A program made the translations under genes and the position numbers. From contig JAFZQI010000017.1 in the NCBI GenBank assembly GCA_017620475.1, positions 1-64,000 on the forward strand: a DNA stretch of 64,000 bases. Direction: 5' to 3'. The notes under the pieces are model-generated. The model was not told the DNA's origin and did not search any database. It saw nothing but the letters and a program-made list of their open reading frames with translations. Shown here piece by piece: positions 51,224-58,545 of the stretch (position 1 is the stretch's first letter; every line of letters begins with the position of its first letter). This DNA comes from Clostridiales bacterium. GTDB taxonomy: Bacteria; Bacillota; Clostridia; Saccharofermentanales; Saccharofermentanaceae.

Positions 51224-51325
51224 TTACGCGTCCTCGCCCCAGTCATCGCCGAAATAGCTGTCGGTGATCACATCCTCTGACTCAAATCGCAGGATCTCAA
51301 GTTTCAGTGCCTGATATTCTTCCAT
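51224..51325 (-). CDS. Small acidic peptide, 33 residues
   Basis: The frame from ATG 51325 reads MEEYQALKLEILRFESEDVI then TDSYFGDDWGEDA. GGAGG lies 5 bases upstream; a further in-frame ATG at 51337 overlaps that site. The pattern Y-x-A-x-K-L-E-I-x-x-F-E-x-E-D-V-I-T followed by a Gly/Asp-rich tail is, from memory, shared with many small uncharacterised proteins of Clostridia (PKLEIIxFExEDVITxS). Some of these lie near peptide-modification genes. No such gene is adjacent here. The MATE and ABC exporters lie just downstream. Confidence 0.55.
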   Translation of the reverse strand: MEEYQALKLEILRFESEDVITDSYFGDDWGEDA

Positions 51326-51342
51326 CATTTCCTCCATTACCT

Positions 51343-51435
51343 TCACTCGCACGCCTTGGCATAATTATAGAACGCGCATACGAGATCCTTGCCCTTAGAG
51401 CTTGCATTTGCATTGGTCAGTATGCCGTATCTCAT
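51343..51435 (-). pseudogene. Unidentified 30-codon frame upstream of small peptide
   Basis: From ATG 51435 it reads MRYGILTNANASSKGKDLVC then AFYNYAKACE. No ribosome binding site is seen, and the ATG is embedded in TATAATG, which could instead be the -10 of the small peptide gene. The frame looks protein-like further upstream (VKNKFPYI). It is most likely the tail of a lost gene. Confidence 0.3.
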
Positions 51436-51499
51436 TATATACGGAAATTTGTTCTTTACTTTTTCGCAGATTCACCCTCGCATTAGGCGAACTAATGAC

Positions 51500-52093
51500 T
51501 CACTCAGAAGCCCGATCCAGCACAGCCTGATAATCATCCCTAAAGCGGAATGTACACATCCCCGCTTTTCTTGCACCCTCGACATTATCCACCCGATCAT
51601 CAACAAACAGGCACTCCTCACCCTTCAGCCCGTACTCGGCAAGAAACGCCTGATAAATCTCAACATCCGGCTTGAGCATGCGGTAGTTCGACGACACAAA
51701 CACGCCGTTGAAGAAATCCAGAGGCAGGAACTTCGGGAAATACTCATAGAAAAGATCGCTGGCATTGGAAAGAATATAGATGCCGAGGCCTTTGGCCTTT
51801 ACACTCTCGCAGAACTCCCTCGCCCCGTTAAGCGGCGTCATGCAGAAGCCCCAGTGGTCAGCGCAATTACGAAGCGCCTCGTGATACTTTTCGGGAACTC
51901 TCCCCTTCACCAGATCAAAACGGTCTTTGTCCTTGATATCCCCGCGATCTCCCATCAGCCACTCCGGTCCGAGGAAAAGCTCCCTTCGGATCACGTCCTT
52001 CTCTTCCTCTGAAGAACAGAACCGGTTCAAAACAGCCTCCGGATTGTAATCCAAAAGCACATTGCCCATATCAAGTACGACATTCTTAATCAT
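51500..52093 (-). CDS. HAD family hydrolase/phosphatase (YihX-like)
   Basis: About 197 residues from the ATG at 52093. Motif I VVLDMGNVLLDYNPE (DxG variant, as in YihX and epoxide-hydrolase-N-terminal-type HADs), motif II IYILSNAS, motif III SSNYRMLKPDVEIY, motif IV CLFVDDRVDNVEGA. All four are intact, unlike the HAD at 24807. These enzymes dephosphorylate sugar or nucleotide phosphates. The ribosome binding site is weak (GAGAG). Confidence 0.85.
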   Translation of the reverse strand: MIKNVVLDMGNVLLDYNPEAVLNRFCSSEEEKDVIRRELFLGPEWLMGDRGDIKDKDRFDLVKGRVPEKYHEALRNCADHWGFCMTPLNGAREFCESVKAKGLGIYILSNASDLFYEYFPKFLPLDFFNGVFVSSNYRMLKPDVEIYQAFLAEYGLKGEECLFVDDRVDNVEGARKAGMCTFRFRDDYQAVLDRASE

Positions 52094-52159
52094 GTAATTT
52101 ACGCTCTCTTCCCGAAAAGGACTCGAAACCAAACGGCACACGGTCCTTTTCCCACAGAG

Positions 52160-52168
52160 ATTATAACA
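52160..52168 (-). promoter_or_regulatory. Extended -10 promoter element (TGTTATAAT) for HAD gene
   Basis: Minus-strand element 67 bases upstream of the start at 52093. The stretch from here to the vWA stop at 52384 holds only a GC-rich dyad-like segment near 52300-52340 that could end vWA transcription. Confidence 0.5.
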
Positions 52169-52383
52169 CACGATTCCTAAACGAATTCCCAGAATAATAT
52201 AACAGTTCTCTCACCGAAACCTCGGAAACTCTTGCGGCACTCTCGCCCGATCCCCGGAAATGAATCGCGCCTCTTCTTCCTCCTCTCGAAAAGAACCGGC
52301 GCGTCCGATCGGGGTTCCCCCACCGGGCGCGCACGGCCACCTATCCTCATATCCGGTTAAGGTTCAAATCATCGGCGCATTAC

Positions 52384-54063
52384 TCACATCTCCGCGCCCA
52401 GTGTAGAAATCAGATCACAGAACTCCTCTCTGTACTTGTTGCCCGCCGCACCGGCCTTCGCCAGCTGATACGCCGTTTCGAACGTTGCGCCGCCCTTGTA
52501 CTCACTGTTCCGGATCACCATCGAAGCCTCGATCACGCCGCAGATGAAGTCATAATCCGCACGATTGCTGATTCCCTTATCCACCAGCGGGTACTCGATC
52601 AGGGAGCTCTCATCAGAAGCCGGAGCCTTATATCTGACAGACACGGTGCAAAGTTCACCGGAACCCGCCTCTTCCGTCAGTGCGGTCTCCTGGTACTTCA
52701 ATCCGCCGTCTTTGCCGGAACCGGCCAGTACCAGCTCATAGCAAACCGTAACCTGTGCACCGGCACCGATCTCGCCGCCGTCCTTCGTGTCGTCGCTAAA
52801 ATCACTTGCTGCCATTTGTCTGTTTTCGTATCCGATCTGTCTGTAGGATTCAACCTCTGCCGGATTAAACTCGACCTGGAACTTCACATCCTTCGCCACA
52901 GTAACCGTTGTCTGCATCATCTTTTCGCAAAGCACTCTTTCCGCTTCTTCGATGGAATCGATATAGAAATAGTTGCCGTTGCCTGCATCCGCAATGGACT
53001 CCATATTGGCGTCGCTATAGTTGCCTGTACCAAATCCGAGGACTGTCAGGAAAACGCCGGTTTCCTTTTTCTCCTTAATCAGGTCAACAAGGCCGCTCTG
53101 GCTGGTAATACCCAGGTTCATGTCGCCGTCAGATGCGATGATCACGCGGTTATTGCCGCCATCGATGAAATACTCCTCAGCACAATCATATGCCGCCGTG
53201 ATTCCGCCGGAACCGTTCGTTCCGCCATACGCCTCGATTTGATCAAGCGCTCTGCAGATCTCGTTATAATCATTGGATCCGACCAAAAGCGTGGCTGAGC
53301 TTCCGGAATATGTCACGATCGACACTCTGTCCTTCGGTCCGAGCATTCCCGCCAGAAGTTTAAAGCCGTCCTTCGCCAGTTGAAGTTTATCAGGAGAAGA
53401 CATCGATCCGGACGAGTCAATAAGGAACACGAAATTGCTTCCTTCATTCGAAACATTGATCTCGTTATTGGCCTGCATCGTCATCACCAGCAGTTTATTG
53501 TCCTCATTCCAGGGGCAATCGCCGATCGAATACTGAACACTGAACACCTGATCTGTATTGTCAACCTTATAGTCGAAATAATTCACGATCTCCTCTGTCC
53601 GGATCGCCGAAGCCACATTATCCAGGCTCCATCCGTCACGGATCAGTCTTCTGAGATTACAATAAGAACCTGTATCCACATCCGCCGCAAAAGTCGAAAG
53701 CGGAGCCTGCGCCACGCTGACAAAGCCGTTTTCCTTGATCGTGTTGTATTCTTCGGTGTTAAAATCCACATCCTCATACTCATATCCTTCACAACTCGCT
53801 GTCGTATTCTCCGCATAATAATCACTTTTATACTCGGCTACTGTCGTGCAGTACGCCACCTGATCGTAAACGCTCGCAGCAGTCGTCGACTCCACCATCA
53901 CCGACTGCGAACACGCCGTCGCACTCACCAGAAACAACCCCGCCATCAAAGCGGACATAGCCTTCTTCGATGAAACATTTCTCTTCCCGGAACCGTTCAC
54001 TTTCACGGACCCAATCTTCTTCGCGGAACCCGCCATCTTTGTCGCCATAATACTCTTTTTCAT
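52384..54063 (-). CDS. YfbK-type von Willebrand factor A domain protein, probable lipoprotein
   Basis: 559 residues from the ATG at 54063 (GGAGG 8 bases upstream). A long basic N-terminus precedes a hydrophobic stretch ending SATAC, a likely lipobox. The order is that of YfbK: an N-terminal domain (SVAQAPLSTFAADVDTGSYC, RTEEIVNYFDY), a vWA domain with MIDAS FLIDSSGSM and later TNGSGGI and SDGDMNLG, and a C-terminal domain (TVTVAKDVKFQVEFNPAEVE). vWA proteins bind ligands through a metal ion on the cell surface. Ligand unknown. Confidence 0.85.
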   Translation of the reverse strand: MKKSIMATKMAGSAKKIGSVKVNGSGKRNVSSKKAMSALMAGLFLVSATACSQSVMVESTTAASVYDQVAYCTTVAEYKSDYYAENTTASCEGYEYEDVDFNTEEYNTIKENGFVSVAQAPLSTFAADVDTGSYCNLRRLIRDGWSLDNVASAIRTEEIVNYFDYKVDNTDQVFSVQYSIGDCPWNEDNKLLVMTMQANNEINVSNEGSNFVFLIDSSGSMSSPDKLQLAKDGFKLLAGMLGPKDRVSIVTYSGSSATLLVGSNDYNEICRALDQIEAYGGTNGSGGITAAYDCAEEYFIDGGNNRVIIASDGDMNLGITSQSGLVDLIKEKKETGVFLTVLGFGTGNYSDANMESIADAGNGNYFYIDSIEEAERVLCEKMMQTTVTVAKDVKFQVEFNPAEVESYRQIGYENRQMAASDFSDDTKDGGEIGAGAQVTVCYELVLAGSGKDGGLKYQETALTEEAGSGELCTVSVRYKAPASDESSLIEYPLVDKGISNRADYDFICGVIEASMVIRNSEYKGGATFETAYQLAKAGAAGNKYREEFCDLISTLGAEM

Positions 54064-54355
54064 AAATGCCACCTCCTATTGGGCAATACCTCGATTTTTC
54101 CAAATCGGCGGCTCCTTGATTACCGCCTTCACCCCTATAAACAGAATCCAATCACAAACCTTACAGTCTTTTTCAAAAAATTTCGAAAAATTTCTCCACC
54201 CGGTTCTTTTCGAAAAGAACTGTGCCCATTTTTGCCCGTATTTCTGCCTTCCCCACCACCAACCTTCCCCCACCACCCTTCACCACGCACTCTTCTCCAC
54301 CAACTTTTCCAACAAGCAACCTCCGCCTCCAACCTTCCCCACCACCCCTCACCGC

Positions 54356-54378
54356 AAATGTCACCAGATTTGACATTT
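54356..54378. repeat. Inverted repeat AAATGTCA-N7-TGACATTT
   Basis: Perfect 8-base arms around a 7-base centre, with GTCACC/GGTGAC pairing overlapping it. It could be an operator for the vWA gene; the TGACAT half-site also occurs in the palindromes at 52-98, which may be chance. Confidence 0.5.
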
Positions 54379-54493
54379 CGGTGACAGATTTGGTGAACAT
54401 CTTATCTGGAATCTCGAAGAAGCGTTAACCGACCGGTCCCATCCGAAAAGCACTGTTCAGATTTCGCTCCAGCCTCGCTATTTTTGACATTTG

Positions 54494-54537
54494 AGCGAAA
54501 CTACAGCGAAACTACAGCGAACTTGCAGTGAACACGC
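54494..54537. repeat. 11-base tandem repeat, four units
   Basis: AGCGAAACTAC occurs twice exactly, then AGCGAACTTGC and AGTGAACACGC. Units repeat at one DNA helical turn, which would place any bound protein on the same face. Function unknown. Confidence 0.6.
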
Positions 54538-54553
54538 TCCCGCCCACACACAC

Positions 54554-54587
54554 AAAAAAGCACCTTGGCCCAAGCCAAGGTGCTTTT
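54554..54587 (-). terminator. Rho-independent terminator of HerA-like gene
   Basis: AAAAGCACCTTGG (54556-54568) and CCAAGGTGCTTTT (54575-54587) form a 13-pair stem with a six-base loop. On the minus strand the stem ends in a run of six T, 74 bases past the stop at 54661. The plus strand ends in four T, so weak bidirectional action is possible. Confidence 0.85.
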
Positions 54588-54660
54588 GAAGAAGCAAGAA
54601 TCATATTCTCCCTTACAGCATCAACGCCATACAGGAATCAGCCCCCACCCTTACCGCACA

Positions 54661-56280
54661 TTACAGCAGCGGCGTCTCGTTGTACTGCGTTCTGTCGCAC
54701 TTGTTCACATGGATGAAAACATTGTGCAGGAGGTTAACGCTCGTCAGGATCACTTCGCCCTGATACAGCTTCCTAACATGCTTGATCGAAAAATCATCCA
54801 GGTGCGTCTCAACCGTACGGATCTCGTCATTAAGCATAAGACGATGGATAAGGAGCGTACCGATCTGACCAAACAGGATCGGCGAAACGTCCTTCGGGCT
54901 CTGGGTCATCAAGTAAAGGAAGATACCCTTCTTACGGCCTTCTCTTGCAAGAAGCGTCAAGCCGCCGTGGAACTCCTTATCGGAATATCTGGACTTGGAA
55001 TATCTATGCACCTCATCGATAAAGAATACGAACGGGTAATTATCCTCTCTGGAAATAACGAAATTACTAACCAGGTCAATAACCATGCCGCCAATACCTT
55101 CCGCCGCACCCAACATAGACGTATCAATATACAGGCTCTCATTCGGCAGATGCACGAACTGATCGATCACATCAAGGAGATTGTACATGCTCGTATCATT
55201 AGAGAAGAACGAAAGGAATCTCGTATTCGTCATCTGATACTGGATCTTCTGCACCAAAGACGCATTGGAATTCGCCTTCAGCGTATCGTAACTGTACTTA
55301 AAATTGTAGTTACTGTCACGGTTCGGCTCGCAAACCGACTCGGCCTGGATCTGCTCCGGCAGAAGCTCGAGGTTAAAGTCCGCATCATCCTTCGAAACCG
55401 AAGCAAGATTCTCCTGAACCTCCTCGATATTCTCACCAACCTTAATGTAGCAGGAATCATCACCGATCTTCTTCATATAACGCAGCGACGTGATCGCCTC
55501 GGCAAGCACCGCACCCTGGCTGCTGTTCTCCGTCTCGAAAAGCTTCTCCCACTGCTCCATCGTAAGCTTACTCGGCGAAATCGTCGTATCCACGCCTAGC
55601 GTCAGCTTTGTCACTTCATCATCCGCAAAAGCATCCCGATACTCACCAGTCGGATCAATAATCAGAGCTTTACGACCCGTAATAACCAGCTTATCAAGAA
55701 TTGCCAGCGCCGTTGTAGACTTACCGGTATTCGTAGAACCAACGCACATCAGGTGACGGTTAAAAAGCGTACCCGGCTTAAGCGTCACGTCCGCACGCGA
55801 ACGGTTGATATACGTCGCAAACGCCGGAAGCGGTTCTTCATCATCATTACTCAGCTCGAGAGAACGTACAAACAGCGAATACACCTCATCGGTTGCCAGA
55901 TAAACCTTATCGGTAATACCGAGCGTCTGGAAACCGGCAAGTCTGAACTTATCGGAATCCGGCGTCATAAGCGCAATCGTATCAATACTGAACTCATGAT
56001 AATCATTAGACTTACCATCACCGAAAGACTCCATCTCAAGGATATTCTTTCTCGACGCCTTATTTTCAAAAACCTCACCCAGGAAAAGGCCCGATGTCGA
56101 TTCGACCACAACGAAGTAATTGATGGTGTTCGGCAGGAACGAATTGCTGAATTTGCTTCTGGTCGACATCACGGGGACGTTCTCCACCTGCGCAATACTG
56201 CAGCTTCTATATACCTGCGTCACCTTCCCGATATAGTAGTCCTGAAGGTTATAACCCTCATACAATGCTTCAAGTGTCAT
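54661..56280 (-). CDS. HerA-like ATPase (DUF87-type), no visible partner
   Basis: 539 residues. A beta-rich N-terminal HAS-barrel-like region (YYIGKVTQVYRSCSIAQVEN) precedes the ATPase: Walker A MCVGSTNTGKSTTALAIL (about 184-195), IIDPTGEYRDAF, Walker B PFVFFIDEVHRYSKSR, and the MTQSPKDVSPILFGQIGTLL segment typical of HerA/FtsK ring ATPases. HerA proteins translocate DNA and act with NurA in repair, or with Sir2, DUF4297 and other effectors in phage defence. None of these is adjacent: the neighbours are a biotin-enzyme operon and a vWA gene. TATAAT at 56336-56341 may be its promoter. Confidence 0.85.
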   Translation of the reverse strand: MTLEALYEGYNLQDYYIGKVTQVYRSCSIAQVENVPVMSTRSKFSNSFLPNTINYFVVVESTSGLFLGEVFENKASRKNILEMESFGDGKSNDYHEFSIDTIALMTPDSDKFRLAGFQTLGITDKVYLATDEVYSLFVRSLELSNDDEEPLPAFATYINRSRADVTLKPGTLFNRHLMCVGSTNTGKSTTALAILDKLVITGRKALIIDPTGEYRDAFADDEVTKLTLGVDTTISPSKLTMEQWEKLFETENSSQGAVLAEAITSLRYMKKIGDDSCYIKVGENIEEVQENLASVSKDDADFNLELLPEQIQAESVCEPNRDSNYNFKYSYDTLKANSNASLVQKIQYQMTNTRFLSFFSNDTSMYNLLDVIDQFVHLPNESLYIDTSMLGAAEGIGGMVIDLVSNFVISREDNYPFVFFIDEVHRYSKSRYSDKEFHGGLTLLAREGRKKGIFLYLMTQSPKDVSPILFGQIGTLLIHRLMLNDEIRTVETHLDDFSIKHVRKLYQGEVILTSVNLLHNVFIHVNKCDRTQYNETPLL

Positions 56281-56398
56281 ACAAAGCCTCCCAAGTTGTA
56301 TATAAATGCGTCAGATCCGAGAAGGACCTCTTTATATTATAAACTATGAGAAGGAGAATTGGGTAACTTTTATGTAAAGAAAATAATAACAGATACTT

Positions 56399-57793
56399 TT
56401 ACCAGATTACGTTGATCTCCTTCACCGCCTCCGGCTCCTCGACCTGATCTCTCTTCTTAATAAATCCGGGCGCCACCTGCGGGAAAAGCGCACAGGACAG
56501 CACGTCCTCCTCCGACTTGGCAAAATCCGAAACTGAAGCTCGAAGCGCATCCATCTCATTCGCCAGAAGATCCGCCGGCCGGCACTCGATCACCTTCTCA
56601 TCACCGATCGCCATCTTCCGGATCTCCTCATTCACCTTCCCCGGAAGGCGTCCATACTCGCCGCGAAGCAGCATCTTCGACTCCTTCGGGAACGTCTTAT
56701 ACCGGCCCATCAGAACATTCATCACGGCCTGCGAACCCACAATCTGAGAAGTCGGAGTAACAAGCGGCGGGAACCCGAAATCCTCTCGCACCCGCGGCAC
56801 CTCCGCCAGAACCTCCTCGAAACGGTCCTCCGCCCCGGCCTGCTTCAGCTGGCTCAAAAGATTCGACAGCATACCGCCCGGCACCTGATAAATCAGCGTA
56901 TTCGGATCAACACGCAGCACCTTCGGATCCAATATCCCCTGATCCTGCAGCTTCTGCGCCACACCCTTAAAGTGCGCCGCCGCCTTAGACAAAGACGGAA
57001 GATCCAGTCCCGTATCCCGGGCCGTCCCCTTAAACGCCGCCACCAGCGACTCGGTCGCCGGCTGCGAAGTCCCCGTTGCCAGTGGCGAAAGCGCTGTGTC
57101 AATGATATCGACCCCGGCCAGCGCCGCAGCATAGTACACCATCGCGCCTGTACCGGTCGTATCATGCGTATGCAGATGAAGCGGCACATCCACCGCCTCG
57201 CGAAGCTTACTAACCAGCGAATACGCCGTCGACGGCAAAAGCAGATTCGCCATATCCTTGATACAGATCACATCCGCCCCCATCTCCTGCAGGATCTTCG
57301 CCTGCTTCACAAAATACTCCTCGTTATGCACCGGGCTCGTCGTATAGCTCAGCGCCGCCTCACACGTACCGCCGTACTTCTTGACCGCACGCATCGGACT
57401 CTCCATATTCCGCACATCATTCAGCGCATCGAAAACACGCACCACGTTAATGCCGTTCTCGATCATTCTTCCGCAAAAAGACTCGACCACGTCGTCGGCG
57501 TAGTGTCTGTACCCCAAAAGATTCTGCGCACGAAGCAGCATCTGAAGCGGAGTCTTCGGCATCGCCTTCTTCAGCGTACGAAGCCGCTCCCAGGGATCCT
57601 CCCCCAGAAAACGCATGCACGAATCAAAAGTCGCGCCGCCCCAGCACTCCAGGGACCAGTACCCCATATTATCCAGGATCTCGCACGCCGGAAGCATATC
57701 CTCGATACGCATTCTCGTCGCCGCCTGCGACTGATGCGCATCCCGAAGGATCGTATCCGTGATATACAATTTCTTACCAGGCATCTCCAGCAT
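56399..57793 (-). CDS. Oxaloacetate decarboxylase alpha / transcarboxylase 5S-type subunit
   Basis: 464 residues. It has the pyruvate-carboxylase-type barrel: ITDTILRDAHQSQAATRMR, WSLECWGGATFDSCMRFL, VRVFDALNDV, the lysine that becomes carbamylated in DVICIKDMANLL, and HLHTHDTTGTG for metal binding. A C-terminal PYC/OADA helical domain follows (PGGMLSNLLSQLKQAGAED). It lacks its own biotin domain, which is supplied by the carrier at 57860. It exchanges carboxyl between biotin and pyruvate/oxaloacetate. AAGGTGG is 6 bases before the ATG. Last gene of the operon. Confidence 0.9.
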   Translation of the reverse strand: MLEMPGKKLYITDTILRDAHQSQAATRMRIEDMLPACEILDNMGYWSLECWGGATFDSCMRFLGEDPWERLRTLKKAMPKTPLQMLLRAQNLLGYRHYADDVVESFCGRMIENGINVVRVFDALNDVRNMESPMRAVKKYGGTCEAALSYTTSPVHNEEYFVKQAKILQEMGADVICIKDMANLLLPSTAYSLVSKLREAVDVPLHLHTHDTTGTGAMVYYAAALAGVDIIDTALSPLATGTSQPATESLVAAFKGTARDTGLDLPSLSKAAAHFKGVAQKLQDQGILDPKVLRVDPNTLIYQVPGGMLSNLLSQLKQAGAEDRFEEVLAEVPRVREDFGFPPLVTPTSQIVGSQAVMNVLMGRYKTFPKESKMLLRGEYGRLPGKVNEEIRKMAIGDEKVIECRPADLLANEMDALRASVSDFAKSEEDVLSCALFPQVAPGFIKKRDQVEEPEAVKEINVIW

Positions 57794-57859
57794 TTTATTC
57801 CACCTTACATTCTTCCGCTCGATTCCCGGGCCGTTTTCCGGCCCGATCTCGCTCGATTA

Positions 57860-58348
57860 TTATTCCACCTCGATAAGCACTTGGCCCGAGGCGACCGTGT
57901 CTCCTTTGTTGACGAAGATCGCCTTAACCACGCCGGCCTTCGGACTATTGATATCGTTCTCCATCTTCATGGCCTCAAGGACCACCACGGCCTCACCGGC
58001 ATTTACCGCATCGCCGACATTCTTATTCACACGAAGGATCGTTCCCGGCATCGGGCTGTTCACCGCGCCCGCGCCTGCCGAAGCGGCACCGTTTGCCGAA
58101 GAAGCAGAAGCCGCGCCGGAAGCAACAGAAGAAGCGCCGGAACCCGAAGCCGCCTTCACCGCCGCCGCACTCGCAGCGCCATTTTCCGCACTGGAAGCAG
58201 CCGCCGAGGAACTCCCGGCCGCACCCGAAACCGCACCTGCGGCAGCAGGTGCTTTTGAAGCGGAAGAAGCCTTCGCCTCACTCTCGCTTATCTCTTCCAC
58301 TTCGATCTCATAAGCCTTACCATTCAGTGTAATTTTATACTTACTCAT
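57860..58348 (-). CDS. Biotin carboxyl carrier protein (1.3S-type)
   Basis: 162 residues. N-terminal KYKITLNGKAYEIEVEEISE, a long Ala/Ser/Gly linker (about 25-95), then a biotinyl domain with VNSPMPGTILRVNKNVGDAV and the biotinylation site EAMKMEN at Lys128. The linker allows biotin to swing between the 12S-type and 5S-type active sites. Its ATG overlaps the small subunit's stop as ATGA. Linker codons are strongly GC-rich, as common in such repeats. Confidence 0.95.
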   Translation of the reverse strand: MSKYKITLNGKAYEIEVEEISESEAKASSASKAPAAAGAVSGAAGSSSAAASSAENGAASAAAVKAASGSGASSVASGAASASSANGAASAGAGAVNSPMPGTILRVNKNVGDAVNAGEAVVVLEAMKMENDINSPKAGVVKAIFVNKGDTVASGQVLIEVE

Positions 58349-58533
58349 ACCAATTCATCCTCCAATGTATATTTCTTGTACTGGATATTATTGTCGCGAA
58401 TGTACTTCATAAGCGGGGACTCCCCGAGCTCACGGAAATTCACCACGCGAAGGTTCCGAACATCTTTACCGGCCTTTTCGGCAATCGCCGCAACCGCCAT
58501 CGCCACGATCTCTTCCTTAGTCAACTGTTCCAT
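58345..58533 (-). CDS. Small subunit of biotin-dependent carboxyl-transfer complex
   Basis: 62 residues: MEQLTKEEIVAMAVAAIAEK, then AGKDVRNLRVVNFRELGESP and a charged tail. It has no membrane helix, unlike the gamma subunit of sodium-pumping decarboxylases. Its first half resembles the OadG C-terminal segment or epsilon-type small subunits encoded between mmdA and the biotin carrier gene. Tight packing (12 bases after the 12S gene, ATGA with the carrier) supports a structural role in the complex. Confidence 0.7.
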   Translation of the reverse strand: MEQLTKEEIVAMAVAAIAEKAGKDVRNLRVVNFRELGESPLMKYIRDNNIQYKKYTLEDELV

Positions 58534-58545
58534 CAGACACCTCCA

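Larger units (their letters stand above)
54064..54553. other. 490-base gene-free, repeat-rich region upstream of vWA gene
   Basis: This stretch separates the vWA gene from the HerA terminator. Plus-strand 54243-54355 is nearly pure C/T/A (repeats of CCTTCCCCACCACC type), so the minus strand is purine-rich. Then come a dyad (54356-54378) and an 11-base tandem repeat (54494-54537). Frames through the CT-rich part give only Pro/Thr/Ser strings on one strand and Gly/Val/Arg strings on the other, with no ribosome binding site. I see no gene here. Confidence 0.7.

Noticed and set aside
45946..51325. Bacteriocin export locus formed by the 33-residue peptide, MATE and ABC genes
   Set aside because: The ABC proteins lack a C39 peptidase domain, the MATE gene has its own promoter, and no modification enzyme is nearby. 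Adjacency alone is too weak.
54243..54360. Proline-rich coding frames in the CT-rich tract
   Set aside because: Frames on both strands are open only because of the skewed composition; there are no starts with ribosome binding sites.
54494..54537. Possible CRISPR-like repeat
   Set aside because: Units are 11 bases and directly adjacent without spacers, and no cas gene is present.
54565..55599. 344-codon plus-strand frame
   Set aside because: Antisense to the HerA-like ATPase; Arg/Ile/His-rich, no domain signature, starts inside the terminator region.
54661..56280. Sir2-HerA or DUF4297-HerA defence system
   Set aside because: The ATPase alone is present. The genes on both sides are unrelated and a terminator isolates it, so naming a defence system would go beyond the sequence.
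56972..58258. 428-codon plus-strand frame
   Set aside because: Antisense to the 5S-type and biotin-carrier genes, extremely Arg/His-rich and without a start signal.
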